From Peromyscus leucopus (lineage: Eukaryota; Chordata; Mammalia; Rodentia; Cricetidae): a stretch of DNA of 64,000 bases. Location of the stretch: contig NC_051069.1 of the NCBI RefSeq assembly GCF_004664715.2, positions 4,128,001-4,192,000 of the forward strand. The letters are read 5' to 3'. Positions within the stretch are counted from its first letter, which is position 1. The number at the start of each line of letters is the position of its first letter. The position numbers were made by a program, and so were the translations under genes. The notes beneath the pieces were generated by a model, which was not told the origin of the DNA, did not search any database, and saw only the letters and a list, made by a program, of their open reading frames with translations. This document shows, piece by piece, positions 1-11,000 of this stretch.

Positions 1-113
1 CTAGGCTGGCCTTGAACTTGCTATGTTGCTGAGGATGAACTTGAACTCTCTTGATCCTCCTGTCTCTATCTCCTAAGTGCTGGGACTATAGGCATGCACT
101 GCTACACTGAGGT
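1..113 (-). repeat. B1-type SINE fragment, antisense
   Basis: It has CTAGGCTGGCCTTGAACTTG, then 'aagtgctgggactataggcatgcac'-like sequence, the antisense B1 signature. It is truncated by the window start and diverged. Confidence 0.75.
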
Positions 114-119
114 CTAGAA

Positions 120-128
120 GCTAGGGTA

Positions 129-180
<52 letters not shown>

Positions 181-455
181 GTTTATGCGTACATGTATCT
201 ATGTGTGTGAAGGCTAGAGGTCAACTTTCTACCTTATTTTTTTGAGACAAAGTCTCACTAAATCTGGGGACCACTGATTTGGCTACACTGTCAATAGTCA
301 ATAAGCCTTAGGGCCCACCTGTCTCTGCCTCTCTAGAACTAAAATTGCATGTATATAACATTGTGTTCAGCTTGTCCCATGGATGCTGAGGATCCAACCT
401 CAGGCCATCATGCTTGGACAGCAAGTATTTTGTCATTTCCTGGTCCCCAAGAGCC
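120..455 (-). repeat. B4-type (ID+B1 composite) SINE with GT tail, antisense
   Basis: The order is the one expected for an antisense B4. A pure GT tract (131-178) is followed by 'gaaggctagaggtcaact', a B1-like 'gagacaaagtctcact' body, then an ID-like head 'ctcaggccatcatgcttgga...'. Confidence 0.65.
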
Positions 456-593
456 AAAATGCTTTACATAGACACCTTGTATATTTGACTAACAAGTCAC
501 CTAAGCCATAAAAATTTAGAAGTTAGGTCTATTTATATTTATAAGGTTATTTTTAAAAATAGGGGGAAAGGGTTTGGATTGAAATGTATGGAT

Positions 594-618
594 TTCTCTC
601 TCTCTCTCTCTCTATTGT

Positions 619-668
<50 letters not shown>
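594..668. repeat. Compound microsatellite (TC)n(TG)n
   Basis: A TC run ends near 613, followed after 'attgtat' by an uninterrupted TG run from 621. It has no attached SINE that I can recognise. Confidence 0.95.
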
Positions 669-673
<5 letters not shown>

Positions 674-680
674 CTGTCTG

Positions 681-1933
681 TGTAAGGCAGGGGTAGGAAT
701 AAAAGTTCACTTAACCTCTTTGGATCCTAAATAGCCAAGCCCCATGCAGTTTTAATAAGTAGTCACTTGGTGATGAACATTTAACAGTCTCATTAAATCA
801 TAATTTAAATGATTTTTTTTTTGGTCCCAAACAAATAAAGCTCTGCTCAGTTCTAATAAGGATCCTTGGAGCAGCTGTTTTGTGCTACAGAATGTGTAAT
901 GACCTTATAATTGTATTAGATGTGGCATGGAAATGTTTATGTTTCCCCTCTAGTCTGAAATGTGCTAAATAACAGAAGCCAAAGAACAGAGATTCATTAT
1001 GAATTCCAAGGGCTTCGAGAGCTGTGTTTCCAGAGCTTGTGGGGGTTGGAGTGCTTGGTGAAATTCCTAAGTAGACACTGGGCTGGGTTGGACCAGACCC
1101 AGGCAGGCAAATTGGTTTTCCTTCCCCCAAATTCCATGGTGCCTTGCCCTTCCCTCAAACACCCAAACACCTGCCTGGACTCTTAGACTTTGGAAAAAGC
1201 CTGCCGTCTCCGATCATCGACTCTCATTGGGATGGATGCAGAATTCAGAAGGACAAGATTTGCATTGATCTTTCTCTAGGGCAGGAGTTGCTGTATCTAT
1301 GAATTCCCCTTGAGACCCAGAAGTGGAGCTGTATGCATTGTCTCCACTGACTTCTCCTTAGGTTTGGCCTGTGGGGAGCACCATAGGCAAAGTCTGGTAA
1401 ATGTTTGGTTTTCTGGCTCCCTTTCTGGGGAGTTATCATGGGTCCTATTAGTTACCCTATGGCAGACTTCAGTTCTATGACAAGGCCCTGCCCTCCTGGC
1501 TCTTTGTCTGAAGATTCTGGAAAATGCTGGCTTCTCTAGTTCCCCTTATCCTGACAGTAGTAGTAGACCCTGCTACACAGAGCCCAACGATGATTCTTCA
1601 AGGAATGCACTTGAAGGGCTGCTCCACCACCAGCCCAAACAAAAAGGACAATGAACGCGGTATCTGTAGTATTGCCTGCTTCTATGATGTTTACCAGACT
1701 GATCCTACCATGGCCAAGTTCAAGCTACCCATGTGGTGTCACTCAAGACAGATATGGGAAGGATCCTGCACAACCAGCTGTGCGCAGGACAGTTGGGCTG
1801 GCTGTAACACACAGCTGCTTCTTTACAGCTTGCACACACCTTCGCAAACAGTCTCTTTACTCAGCCTCCCTGTCCCACAGTGGGGAAGATCTAATACACT
1901 GCTTACTTACTCTAACCTAGCCATCTGTCGTCG
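681..1933. other. Unique sequence, no gene recognised
   Basis: Open frames here are short or rely on chance. The longest (1524-1970, plus) ends by reading the poly(C) run as prolines and shows no domain. I see no repeat I can name. Confidence 0.5.
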
Positions 1934-1963
1934 CCCCCCCCCCCCCCCCCCCCCCCCCCCCCC
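1934..1963. repeat. Homopolymer C30
   Basis: Thirty consecutive C residues flanked by TCG and AGCCTG. Runs of C/G this long are rare in mammals, so length error in the assembly is possible. Confidence 0.95.
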
Positions 1964-2473
1964 AGCCTGATTACCACATCTCCCTGCCCCCTTGAGACAC
2001 TGGGCTTTGTGTGCTTACACACCTGCAGTGATGGGGAGGCACCTTCAGGGCAGCGCTGTTCATCCTGCACCAACTCATACCACCAGAGGCTCTCCCACAC
2101 ACGGCGGGGATATAGACTCCTCTACTCCTGGGCTTGGTGTGTCATGATGTCTCTGGTTTCTTGCCAAGGTGTCAGCAGTTGAGCTCTTCTATCTCCCATC
2201 CAAAGTCTACTTTCCAAGAGACCTAGCACAGTGCAGGGGAGGTTCAGACTATGACATTGCAGAGTACAAGGTTGGCTGCCGAAGGAGCCCATGCCTGCTT
2301 GAGTTTGGAATGGCCCCTCTCCCCCACTCACTGCCCTGGGCGCTCCTGCTTCTCTGGGTCCTTCCCCACTGTCTCACTCCTCAGGCTACTGGTTGACTCC
2401 AAGCTAGTGTGGATGCTCAGACCCAAGGTGGTTCCACATGATACTGGTCTTTTTCCTTTCCGAATCACCGCTG
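1964..2473. other. Unique sequence, nothing recognised
   Basis: Moderately GC-rich sequence between the poly(C) tract and the ATT microsatellite. Both strands carry 60-90 codon frames without family resemblance. Confidence 0.5.

Positions 2474-2519
<46 letters not shown>
2474..2519. repeat. (TTA)n trinucleotide microsatellite
   Basis: About 15 perfect TTA/ATT units ending in AAATAATTATTT. Confidence 0.97.
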
Positions 2520-2520
<1 letters not shown>

Positions 2521-2689
2521 ATAATTATTTAGTCTCCTCAAGTGAAATTAGTGTTTCTTAGCTAATTTTCTGCCATAAGAAAATTCAGTGGTTGATCAGA
2601 CAGGATGGGATATCCTGGGATGGCTCACACATGAAAAAAAAATCTTATTTATCCCCTCTGGGATTCATACCACTGCTGTTATCCTGACT

Positions 2690-2755
2690 ATTATTGCTGG
2701 TTATAATAGTGCTTAACATTTGTTGAGTGCTCACTGTGTGTCAGTGACTGTCCCT
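2690..2755 (-). repeat. MIR fragment, antisense
   Basis: 'aatagtgcttaacatttgttgagtgctcac' type sequence matches the MIR 3' end in reverse ('ataatagctaacatttattgagcgctta'). Old and short. Confidence 0.55.
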
Positions 2756-4440
2756 CTTCCTTGCCACTAGTATCCATCAGGGTCCCTGCCAGAAGACAAT
2801 GATCACATTCACCAGTTTGTGAAAAACCAAGGAGAGTTTAATCAAAAAGTTATTTGTTCCTGATCAAAAGAACCAGCCAGGAATGATGCAATGACCATAA
2901 GCTACCAGGAAGTGGAAAAGGCATGGGGAGGTCCTAGTGTTCTCTGAGTACACAGATATGGGCTATGCCTTGGAAGGAAGGCTGTCCCCTCCAGAAGTCA
3001 GGTCTTCTGAGGGCTACAGATGTTTCCAAAATGAATGCCCCAGTAAGGATGAAGTGTGGGTGGCACTGGGGTGTAAACACCCTGTCCCCTTTCTTTACCT
3101 GATCGATTGGCTGAGTTGCAAGAAAAAGGAAGAGGGCAGGTGAGCCAATGGACCTTGTCCTCCTGGATTCTGAGCACAATACAGGGGTAGAAAGGGAAAC
3201 TGAGGTGTTGAGTGAGAGGGACTGGTACATGGAAGACAGCCAGCACTGATGCGAAGAGAAAGGTACTCACCATCTTCACCTTGTGGAGCAGCTGGACTTG
3301 AACCCCAGGGCATCTGGTGGCAGAGTTCTGTCTTTCCATGCCGTTTGCCCAAGGACTTACAGAAGGGCAAGACATTTCTACCTCTGTTTCCTCAATGGTT
3401 GGTTTTTCATATTCCATCTTAGACTCATAGACAAGCCACAGACATGGAAATAAGAACATGAGTTAACTTTTCAGAATGTCACCCAGGAGTCTCATTCTGT
3501 GCAGGATGATTACTGCCTTCCACGATGGAATCAGTGGGTGGGTAGATTCCATTGGTGCATTATACTTTTGTTCTTTGGGGCAACAGAAACCACGGGTAGG
3601 TGCTCTCTCACCTAGCAGCCTCAGTGGGGCTCTCACAGGCAGGTGCTCAGTTGAATTTCAACCCCATTTGCCTCTATGAGCCTCCCTCCCCTGTGCTGAC
3701 CTCTGATGATGTTTGGGTTGAATTTCCTGACCCACATTTTCCCTGATTTCATAGGTTCATGTGTACCTTTCTCAGAGAATGTAACACTCTTAGGGAATTC
3801 CTTCTCTCCTTAGATATAGGTAGTCAGAAGAAGGCATGGCTTTTGGAGAAAGCTTAGGTCTGCAACTCCCACACCCCAAGGAAAAGGCTCTATGGAGTCC
3901 TTCTATGTTGCTGACAGCAAATATTAACTCTTTGAATAGGCTCTATCTACTGAGGCAGCAGAATGCTGTATATACTTGAATGACATCATTTTAATGGGTT
4001 GAAACTTCCCTAGAGTGATAACTAAGGTCCCTTAAAAAACCTTCACATCAGCCTGACAAGCCTTCCCACTGATACAGTAGTGGATAAATGGCATAGGAGT
4101 AACCAACAACGTTATGATTGGACTTAAGTCCTACTCCACAAGATGAAACCCATACCTGAAAATGTTTCCATATCGACCACCCTCCACGGCCTCTTACATT
4201 TGTATGCTTTCTGAGTCAACCAGGTATTGGATCACAGAATGCAGTGCTAAACAGTGATTTTTCCCCTGGTTCTGTGTATTCCTCAGTTTCTAAGACAGGG
4301 AGAACAATGAAAAGAATCTTTTCTTTATGTCCTGATTCATAGGAAATCTCATGTCATTTATTCATGAGCCAGTTTCAGTAAATTTGCTTTAAGTCTTCTC
4401 TTGCTATCCCTCATCCTCATTTGAATTGCCATAAAGTAAA
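2756..4440. other. Mostly unique sequence with possible ancient repeat pieces
   Basis: 2760-2940 ('ggagagtttaatcaaa', 'gatgcaatgacc') resembles an old mammalian interspersed repeat I cannot name. 3290-3330 (a 'cttgaaccccagggcatctgg' type string) could be a decayed antisense MIR. A 153-codon minus frame (2998-3459) has no recognisable domain and I do not call it a gene. Confidence 0.4.
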
Positions 4441-4454
4441 TGCCTTTGTTGTTG

Positions 4455-4455
4455 T

Positions 4456-4496
<41 letters not shown>

Positions 4497-4760
4497 ATGT
4501 GCAGGCCAGAGGTGGACATCAAGTGTCTTTTTCCATCACTTTCTCCACTTCCATCTTCAAGACAGTATCTCTCACTGAATGTGGAACTCATCTGTTCAGC
4601 TAGACTAGCTGGCCAGCAAGCCCCACATATCCTCTTGTCTCTGCCTCCCCAGCTCTGGGATTACAGTCATGTCTGGCTCTTATGTGTGTCCTCTGGATTG
4701 AATGCAGATCCTCATGCTTGTATAGCAAGCAGTTTATTGAGTGAGTCTTTTCCCTAGCCC
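4455..4760 (-). repeat. B4-type SINE with GT tail, antisense
   Basis: GT tract 4459-4495, then 'catgtgcaggccagaggtggac', a B1-like 'tctctcactgaat' body with 'gctggccagcaagcccc', and the ID-like head ending 'tcttttccctagcccc'. Confidence 0.8.
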
Positions 4761-4837
4761 CTCTTTATTCCAAGGTAGCAACAGTAATAGTCACTTTTAT
4801 GTCTGGTCAGTTAACAGAGTGATGCTCATTTTCTTTT

Positions 4838-5055
4838 TTTTTAAGATTTATTTTAATTATGTGTGGGTATGTATATCTGCTGTGGTATGTGTATGGGCAT
4901 GTGGTTGTCCCTGAAGGCCAGAAGAGGGCATCAGATACCTCCTGGTGCTGGAGTTACAGGTGGCTGTGAGCTGCTCAACTTAAGTTTGGGAAACCAACCT
5001 TGGGTCTTCAAGAGCAGTATGTGCTCTTAACTGCTGAACCATTTCTCCAGCCCCC
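4838..5055 (-). repeat. B3 SINE, antisense
   Basis: Begins AAGATTTATTTTAATTATGT, carries 'ggccagaagagggcatcaga' and ends 'aaccatttctccagccccc', the reverse of the tRNA-derived B3 head. Confidence 0.85.
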
Positions 5056-5221
5056 ACTTTCTTTTTTGAAGCCTGGCAATAACCTTTTGAGGTCTGCTAT
5101 ATTGCTGCTACCGCTGTTTTAAAATGCATTTAGAAGGGTGGACTAATATAACACCTGCCACCCAGTTTGCAAAGAGTACCCTCTGCAGATGAAGGAGAAA
5201 ATCGAATGCTTTACAATACTG

Positions 5222-5417
5222 GTTTGAATCACACTCACTTTACTTTGGGCAAGTTATCTTCCCTAGTCAACTACTTCCCTGAGCATTGGTGTTCTCATCT
5301 CTAAAGTGGGCCTAAAGCTTGTACCAACCACATGGGACTTTCCAAAGATTACAAACAAGATGTCTTAGGAAGCATTCTGAATAATACCTGAACTTAGTGG
5401 GACCCCAATAAATGTTC
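5222..5417 (+). repeat. MIR, sense
   Basis: 'ggtttgaatcacactc...ggcaagttatcttcc' through 'ctcatctctaaagtggg' to 'caataaatgttc' follows the MIR consensus order almost full length. The B1 at 5418 inserted in its last bases. Confidence 0.7.
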
Positions 5418-5594
5418 TTGTTTGTTTGTTTGTTTGTTTTTGCTTTTGTTTTTGAGACAGGGTTTCTCTGTGCAGTTTTGGCAACTTTCCTGGAATTCAC
5501 TCTGTAGCCCAGGCTGGCCTCGAACTCAGAGAAAGCTGCCTGCCTCTTAATCCCCCAATGCTGGGATTAAAGGCATGCATGACCACCGCCCAGC
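5418..5594 (-). repeat. B1 SINE, antisense, with target-site duplication
   Basis: A TTTG-rich tail then TTTGAGACAGGGTTTCTCTG, 'aggctggcctcgaactca' and 'gctgggattaaaggcatgca'. TAAATGTTC occurs on both sides (5409-5417 and 5595-5603), so the insertion boundaries are clear. It split the end of a MIR. Confidence 0.92.
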
Positions 5595-5603
5595 TAAATG
5601 TTC

Positions 5604-6419
5604 ATTTTTTATAATATTTGTTTAACTATCTTTAGTTTTCTCAAGGGTAGCATTCTTTCCAACACCTTGTTTATCTTTTAGGTATTATGACTATATTATG
5701 ATCAAATTGCAACTAATTGTTTCCTGATTGTTTTAATTTCAAACTCCCATATTAATTGCTAATCCAAAAGACTCTTGGGTTATACAATAAGATTACAAAG
5801 TGCTGCTGGCCACAGGATGGTTTTAGACACATACACATGCCACCGAGAAATGGCCCATGTCAACACCCTGGGGAGGGGCTACTGTTGATGACAGGTGCTT
5901 TTGCCCCATACAGCACACCCTGCTCAGGTGACTTTCTCAGTCACCATGGCAGCTGCTGTTCCACAGCCTCCCTGGCAGAGCCCATTCCTCACTGGAAGAC
6001 ACTCCGGCTCAGGTCCCACAAATGAAGAAAGGAAATTTGGTCAACTCTTTTCCTTTCTGGTCTTTTCCTTTAACCACAAGTAAAGGTTCACCATGATTTC
6101 TAAATGCCACCATCTGATCCCAAACCCATGTGACTTCTCCAAAGGAAAATGGTCTGAAGGATCCAAGGACTGAAACACCTGTCTTGCTTTGGGTGTGTTC
6201 CACACCATACACACTCACGGGGCAGTGGACAGGGTGTGAGAATGGACATATCTGATCCTTCCTTAGCACTTCCTGTCTACTGAAAACACAAAGAGGAGGA
6301 GGCATGGAAGTTAAATGGGAAGGAACTTTGTAGGATTTGAAAATCGGGGTGGAATGGAAGAGAAAAAGTGATGAAATGTTGCATTTTACAAAGCATGATG
6401 TCAAACATTATCTTTCACT
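5604..6419. other. Unique sequence, nothing recognised
   Basis: The first 150 bases are AT-rich, the rest balanced. A 131-codon minus frame (6009-6404) lacks domain features. Confidence 0.45.
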
Positions 6420-6720
6420 CTGGACAATATTGATGTCAACCTGAGAGGTTCTAGACTCACCTAGGAAACAAACCTCTGGGCATGTGTGGGAGCTTCTAGA
6501 TTGGGTTAATGGAGGCAGGAAGAACCATCCTGAATGTAAGGGCACCATCCTATGGGCTTAGATTCTGGACATAATGTGATCACTGGCCTCACACCCCTGC
6601 GATGCCACACATGCCTTCACCACAGTGATGAACTATAACCTTGTACTATGAGCCAAGATAAAGTCTTCCTTAAAAGTTTGCTCTCCTGGGTATTTGGTTC
6701 CATCAGAGAAAAGTAACTAA
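6420..6720. repeat. Rodent L1-type (Lx-like) 3' repeat fragment
   Basis: 'gatgtcaacctgagaggttc', 'gggttaatggaggcagga', 'gtgatgaactata...ccttgtactatgagccaagataaag' and 'cagagaaaagtaactaatg' follow a very common rodent repeat that contains the 'gtcaacttgac' core. The exact subfamily is not assigned. Confidence 0.55.
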
Positions 6721-6728
6721 TGTGCGTT

Positions 6729-6800
6729 CTTATGACAGATTTGGAGGAAGAGATATTACAAGTCCTTATGATAGACTTGGAGAAAGAGATATTACAAGTC
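6729..6800 (+). repeat. 36-bp tandem duplication (two copies)
   Basis: Copies 6729-6764 and 6765-6800 both start CTTATGA and end AGATATTACAAGTC, with four mismatches by eye. It lies exactly between two L1-type repeat fragments. Confidence 0.9.
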
Positions 6801-7140
6801 TCACTTGTTACTATTTTTTTATTGCTGTGATAAAATACTGTTACCAAGGAAACTTATTAAAGGAGGAGTTTATTTGGGCTTGTGCTTGCAGAGGGGTGAG
6901 TCCATCATGGTGAGGAGGAAGCAAGCATATTGGCAGGAGCAGGAAGCTGGGGGTTCACATCTTGTGTGAGCACCAAGCAGAGAGAGCAAACTGGGAATGG
7001 TGTGAGGCACTGAGACCTCAAAGCCCACCCCTAGTGACATGCTTCCTCCAGTAAGGCCACATCTCCTGTGCCATCCCCAAACAGTACCACCAACGGAGAC
7101 CAAGCATTCAAATACCAAAGACAGTTCTCACTCAGACAGC
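6801..7140. repeat. Rodent L1-type (Lx-like) 3' repeat fragment
   Basis: 'ttattgctgtgataaaatac', 'aggagtttatttgggctt', 'cccacccctagtgacatgct', and 'gaccaagcattcaaatacc' follow the common rodent element opening 'ttgctgtgataaaacacc'. It is opposite in sense to the piece at 6420-6720. Confidence 0.6.
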
Positions 7141-7654
7141 CACACCATCCTTTCCTTCTGAAGGAGGATGTAGCTTCCCTAAGATCTCAGAGATGTCAGG
7201 CTGGAGCGTGAAAGCCTGGAATTCCTCCCTTTATATCACCAGCTTCTCCAGTAGCTCAGCCCATCATCCATCATTCAATTTTCCCTGTAGTGAAAACCTC
7301 CCAGAACTGCTTTCCTCCCTTTCCAAGGCTTCAACGATGGGAAGCACACAAGTGGCCCAGTGGCAAGACGCTGCTGGAACCACCTGGTTAAGCTTTTGAC
7401 ATGGTGGCCTTAACTTTCAAACTGCCTGTCATTCGGTCCACTGGCTTCACACCCTTGGAATCCCATCCGTCCCTCTGAGGTCTGGAACGGTACCTCATTT
7501 CATAACTGTGTGACTGAGCTTTATGGTTCTGCAGGTTTTGTTCTCTTGGGTACCTCGGACTGTTGAGTGGCATGTTATCTCCTAAGCAATGGGTCACAGG
7601 CCCATCAAACCTGAAAGGCCACGCAGGCCTCCTGAGAGGCTCAGCAGAGTATAC
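7141..7654. other. Unique sequence, nothing recognised
   Basis: Balanced composition, only frames under 70 codons, no repeat recognised. Confidence 0.45.
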
Positions 7655-7792
7655 CAGTGGCCCTCAAGCTTCAGTGTGTATTAGAATTATCTAGAAGGCA
7701 TATTAAAGTACAGGTGCAAGCCCCAACCCTGGAGTTTCTTGTTTAGTAGGTGGAGGGCTAAGAGTTTATATTTCTAATAAGCTCTTTGTATA
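7655..7792 (-). mobile_element. MER5-type hAT-Charlie element, antisense
   Basis: 'ccagtggccctcaagcttcagtgtgtattagaattatctagaaggc' and 'ggagtttcttgtttagtaggt...atttctaataagctc' parallel antisense MER5A/B in order. It is an ancient non-autonomous DNA transposon. Confidence 0.75.
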
Positions 7793-7794
7793 TG

Positions 7795-8060
7795 TATATG
7801 TGCTGTGCTGTGCTGTGTGTGTGTGTGTGTGTGTGTGTCTTATGTGTATGTGCATTTGTGGGTATGGGTCTATGTGGGTATGTATGTGGAGACCAGAGAT
7901 TGACATTTTATATCTTCCTCAATAACCTCTCTACATTATTTTGTTTTTGAATATCTGTTTCTATTTATGAATCTATGTATGTGTATAGCTATATACGGAT
8001 GTCTGTGGAGGCCAGAAAAAGGTTTTGGCTTCCACTCTGGTTGCTATGTTCATCATTTGT
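7795..8060 (-). repeat. GT microsatellite with truncated B4/B3-type SINE pieces, antisense
   Basis: A GCTGT/GT tract (7801-7838) leads into 'gtatgtggagaccagagattgac' (B4-like), then 'tgtctgtggaggccagaaaaagg' (B3-like). The SINE decays just where the anomalous block begins. Confidence 0.5.
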
Positions 8061-8099
8061 CCTATATTCCCAAATGACAACATACTACTATGTGTCATG

Positions 8100-11000
8100 G
8101 TGAGAAAGCTCTAAGTGCCTTATCCTATGGAATTGTAGTGTTTCTATAGAGCTAATGTCTTCGTAGAGCTCGATCATGGTTAACAATGATACAAAATAAT
8201 ATGTCGCTAGTTGCACATGAATTATGCTAAAAGCCATCCATTTACTATTATATCAGGATATAGAGACTTGTCTCTCTCCAACACCACTCCCTTATAACAT
8301 TCTGGCATTACTGTTGTAAGAGTATACTGTAAATCCTCGCGATTATCTTTCTGAGCGCGTAAAGAGAAAGATTGACCCACACTGGTCTTGATAACAGCTG
8401 CATTCGCAGGAAGCTCTCGCAAGGGCACTCACCCTAATCCTAGTTTTTCTCTCCACGATAGATGCCTCTATCTGGGAGTACTGCGGATTACAGACAGGAT
8501 GCACCACCATGCCCAGCCATGCCTGACAATTCTAGGTGATTTTGAGCAAGTACAGGTTTCTCGCCATTATTAGCTATAGCGTGAGAAGAATCATAGTAAG
8601 CCAGGCGTGTGATGACGAACAAAGATCACCCTCTTATGCCGCGCACTTCACGTTACTTTTCTCCCTCTCATGCTCCTTGCGTAAGCCACCTCGTGATGTC
8701 TCTCTGTAGTCGTGGTGGTAGCGTATGCTATGAGGTTTCATCTCCCTCATCTTTGTTGTGCTATGAGTAATGCGTACATGTTCCTCACTTTTTAAAGCGG
8801 GGATAAATGACCATACAGTATGCGAGTGCTCAGAAACTCTATACGAGGCCGCGTGGCCTTCTGATATGAGTTTTATCTAAGGTATGGGTTATACTCTGAG
8901 TTGACTACAGATAGGATTGTCTATGGGCAGATGTTGCTCTGCTCTCTGTATCCAGCACCTCCCGCCAAATATTCGCCACCTGCTCTCCTTTCCGCCCACC
9001 AACTACTGTTTGGTCCCTACATAAGGTATGCATAGCGCCTGTGAACTAACAGTTAGGCGTGAGGAACATCGATAGACTCTCTCCGTAGTGGCCAGTATCA
9101 CATACTTTCGTATCTTCTCGTTTGTGACTCTCAATGCCATGAGAGGAAGATAGTCTTATTAATAATGCATTAATGTTCTCCTCCTCCATAGATACCATTG
9201 GGTGTCTTGACAAGTCTGCGATGACCGGTTATTCTGAGTATAACTATGGGGATAGGGCAGCATGCCTCCTCAGATCCCTGAGCACTCAGACTGCGAGCCT
9301 ATGTGGAGATACTCGTTAGTTCCGATGTGCCCAGTCCTAGCGTCTACCTACTAGCCAGAGATCTCTCAGAAGGCTACACAGTCCTCACCTTATGACGAAA
9401 ACTCTCCGGGCCTGTCTCTCGTCTATTTCTAGAAAATAATATAGAATAGAGATTAATAGATAATATTATAGATGATAGAGAAATAGATAAGTGAATAAAT
9501 ATACAAAGAGAACAATAGAAAAAGTGTAATAGGACGGCGGCTATGCTTGCATTATTGTTGCTTGACTCCAGATGTATACGGAATATGCCGACAGAGAGAA
9601 TTAGTCTAAGGGATTTCAAGAATCAGACATCCATGAGCTAGACTATGTTGTTCTTCAAGACGTCTTGCTAGGGCCCTGCGGTGAGTCCTTATGTAAGACG
9701 CAGCGCTCCATGAGATCTACCAACCTCTTACGAGTGTTCGTACCAAGTGCGTAACAAAGAGCAAGTCACATATGATGCACATGTTCTGGGACAAACCACA
9801 GTGTGATTCCAATGCTTTTTCCTACATTATATGGCCCTTTATGTCTCTAGCCACGTGTGTATTCCCCTCTATCTGTGCTGCATCAGCAGTTTTCATCAAA
9901 TGTACATATCCTCCCTATGCTCAAAGTGCACTATTCTTGCCAAGATAATAATCTATTCACTTCTCTTCTCTCTGATCTGGAGTCCTCTACTCCTTAGCTT
10001 CTCCTTTCATTAATGAATTGTGGGTGTAATCTAGACCGCGAGAGGCAAAAGATAGAGCAACATCAACCTACATATTCCCTCAGCACTTAGTTGCAATACT
10101 GCTGACATATCAGAATACACACGAGATACACCATGTGAGTTGTGACCTTGAGACGATTCAGGATCAAACATTGCTTCCTACAATCTCTTCCGAGGAGAAG
10201 ACAGAGCGCCATATGACCCTGTCATGGTAATCGATATTTATGTTTGCGTGAGAAATGTCATACTCGATCTTGCTGGCGATTTTGCCCTGATGTACAGTCA
10301 CTACAGTAGGAGAGAGTCCAAAACCAGTGAGGGAATTCTGCTCTTAGTCATTGGACAGCAGCAGTGAAGCACCTTCAGTTTTGTCTCTCCGAGTAAACCA
10401 TGTCGTGAATCTAGGATAAATCTATTTTACTTTTCAGAATCAAGCTTGCGGAGTTCACAATGAAGTCATGATACAACTTGAGAGCATACAAAAGTCCCAG
10501 AAATGATCTCCTACCGCAGAGCCCTTGGACAAAGAGTCACAATGTAAGAAGATCGCGAGCAAAGTTGTAATTAGCGCTAATATAACTGGATTCGTTTGTC
10601 AAGCTCAGTGAACAAAGGAAAATACCAACTCCCAGAAGCTGGATGTGTCAGGACAGGGTGGAAGGACTCGACCTGAGTAGCCGAGAACAATATCCTTATA
10701 TAACAGGGTTTCTTCCTATTTCTATGTGTGTACACTGGGAAATATTTACCATACGGCTCACTGTATTGTGTTCCATTCCCAGATGAAAACTGAGGGTCGT
10801 TTGATGCCCCAGTCGAGACTGACATAGAGAGATCAGCACCACATTAGAAATAATATCAACAATCCAACCAAACTAGTTAAAACTGGTATTGGATTTATTT
10901 TACTCCTCTGAAGACCCGCGCATAATCACCACAGATCAGGAACGCTAGTAAGGCAAATGGGAGGAAATTCGTTGGAAAAATGCTGTGCCAACTGTCTCAC

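Noticed and set aside
1524..1970. 148-codon plus frame ending in a proline run
   Set aside because: The end is the C30 homopolymer and the rest has no domain or conserved pattern.
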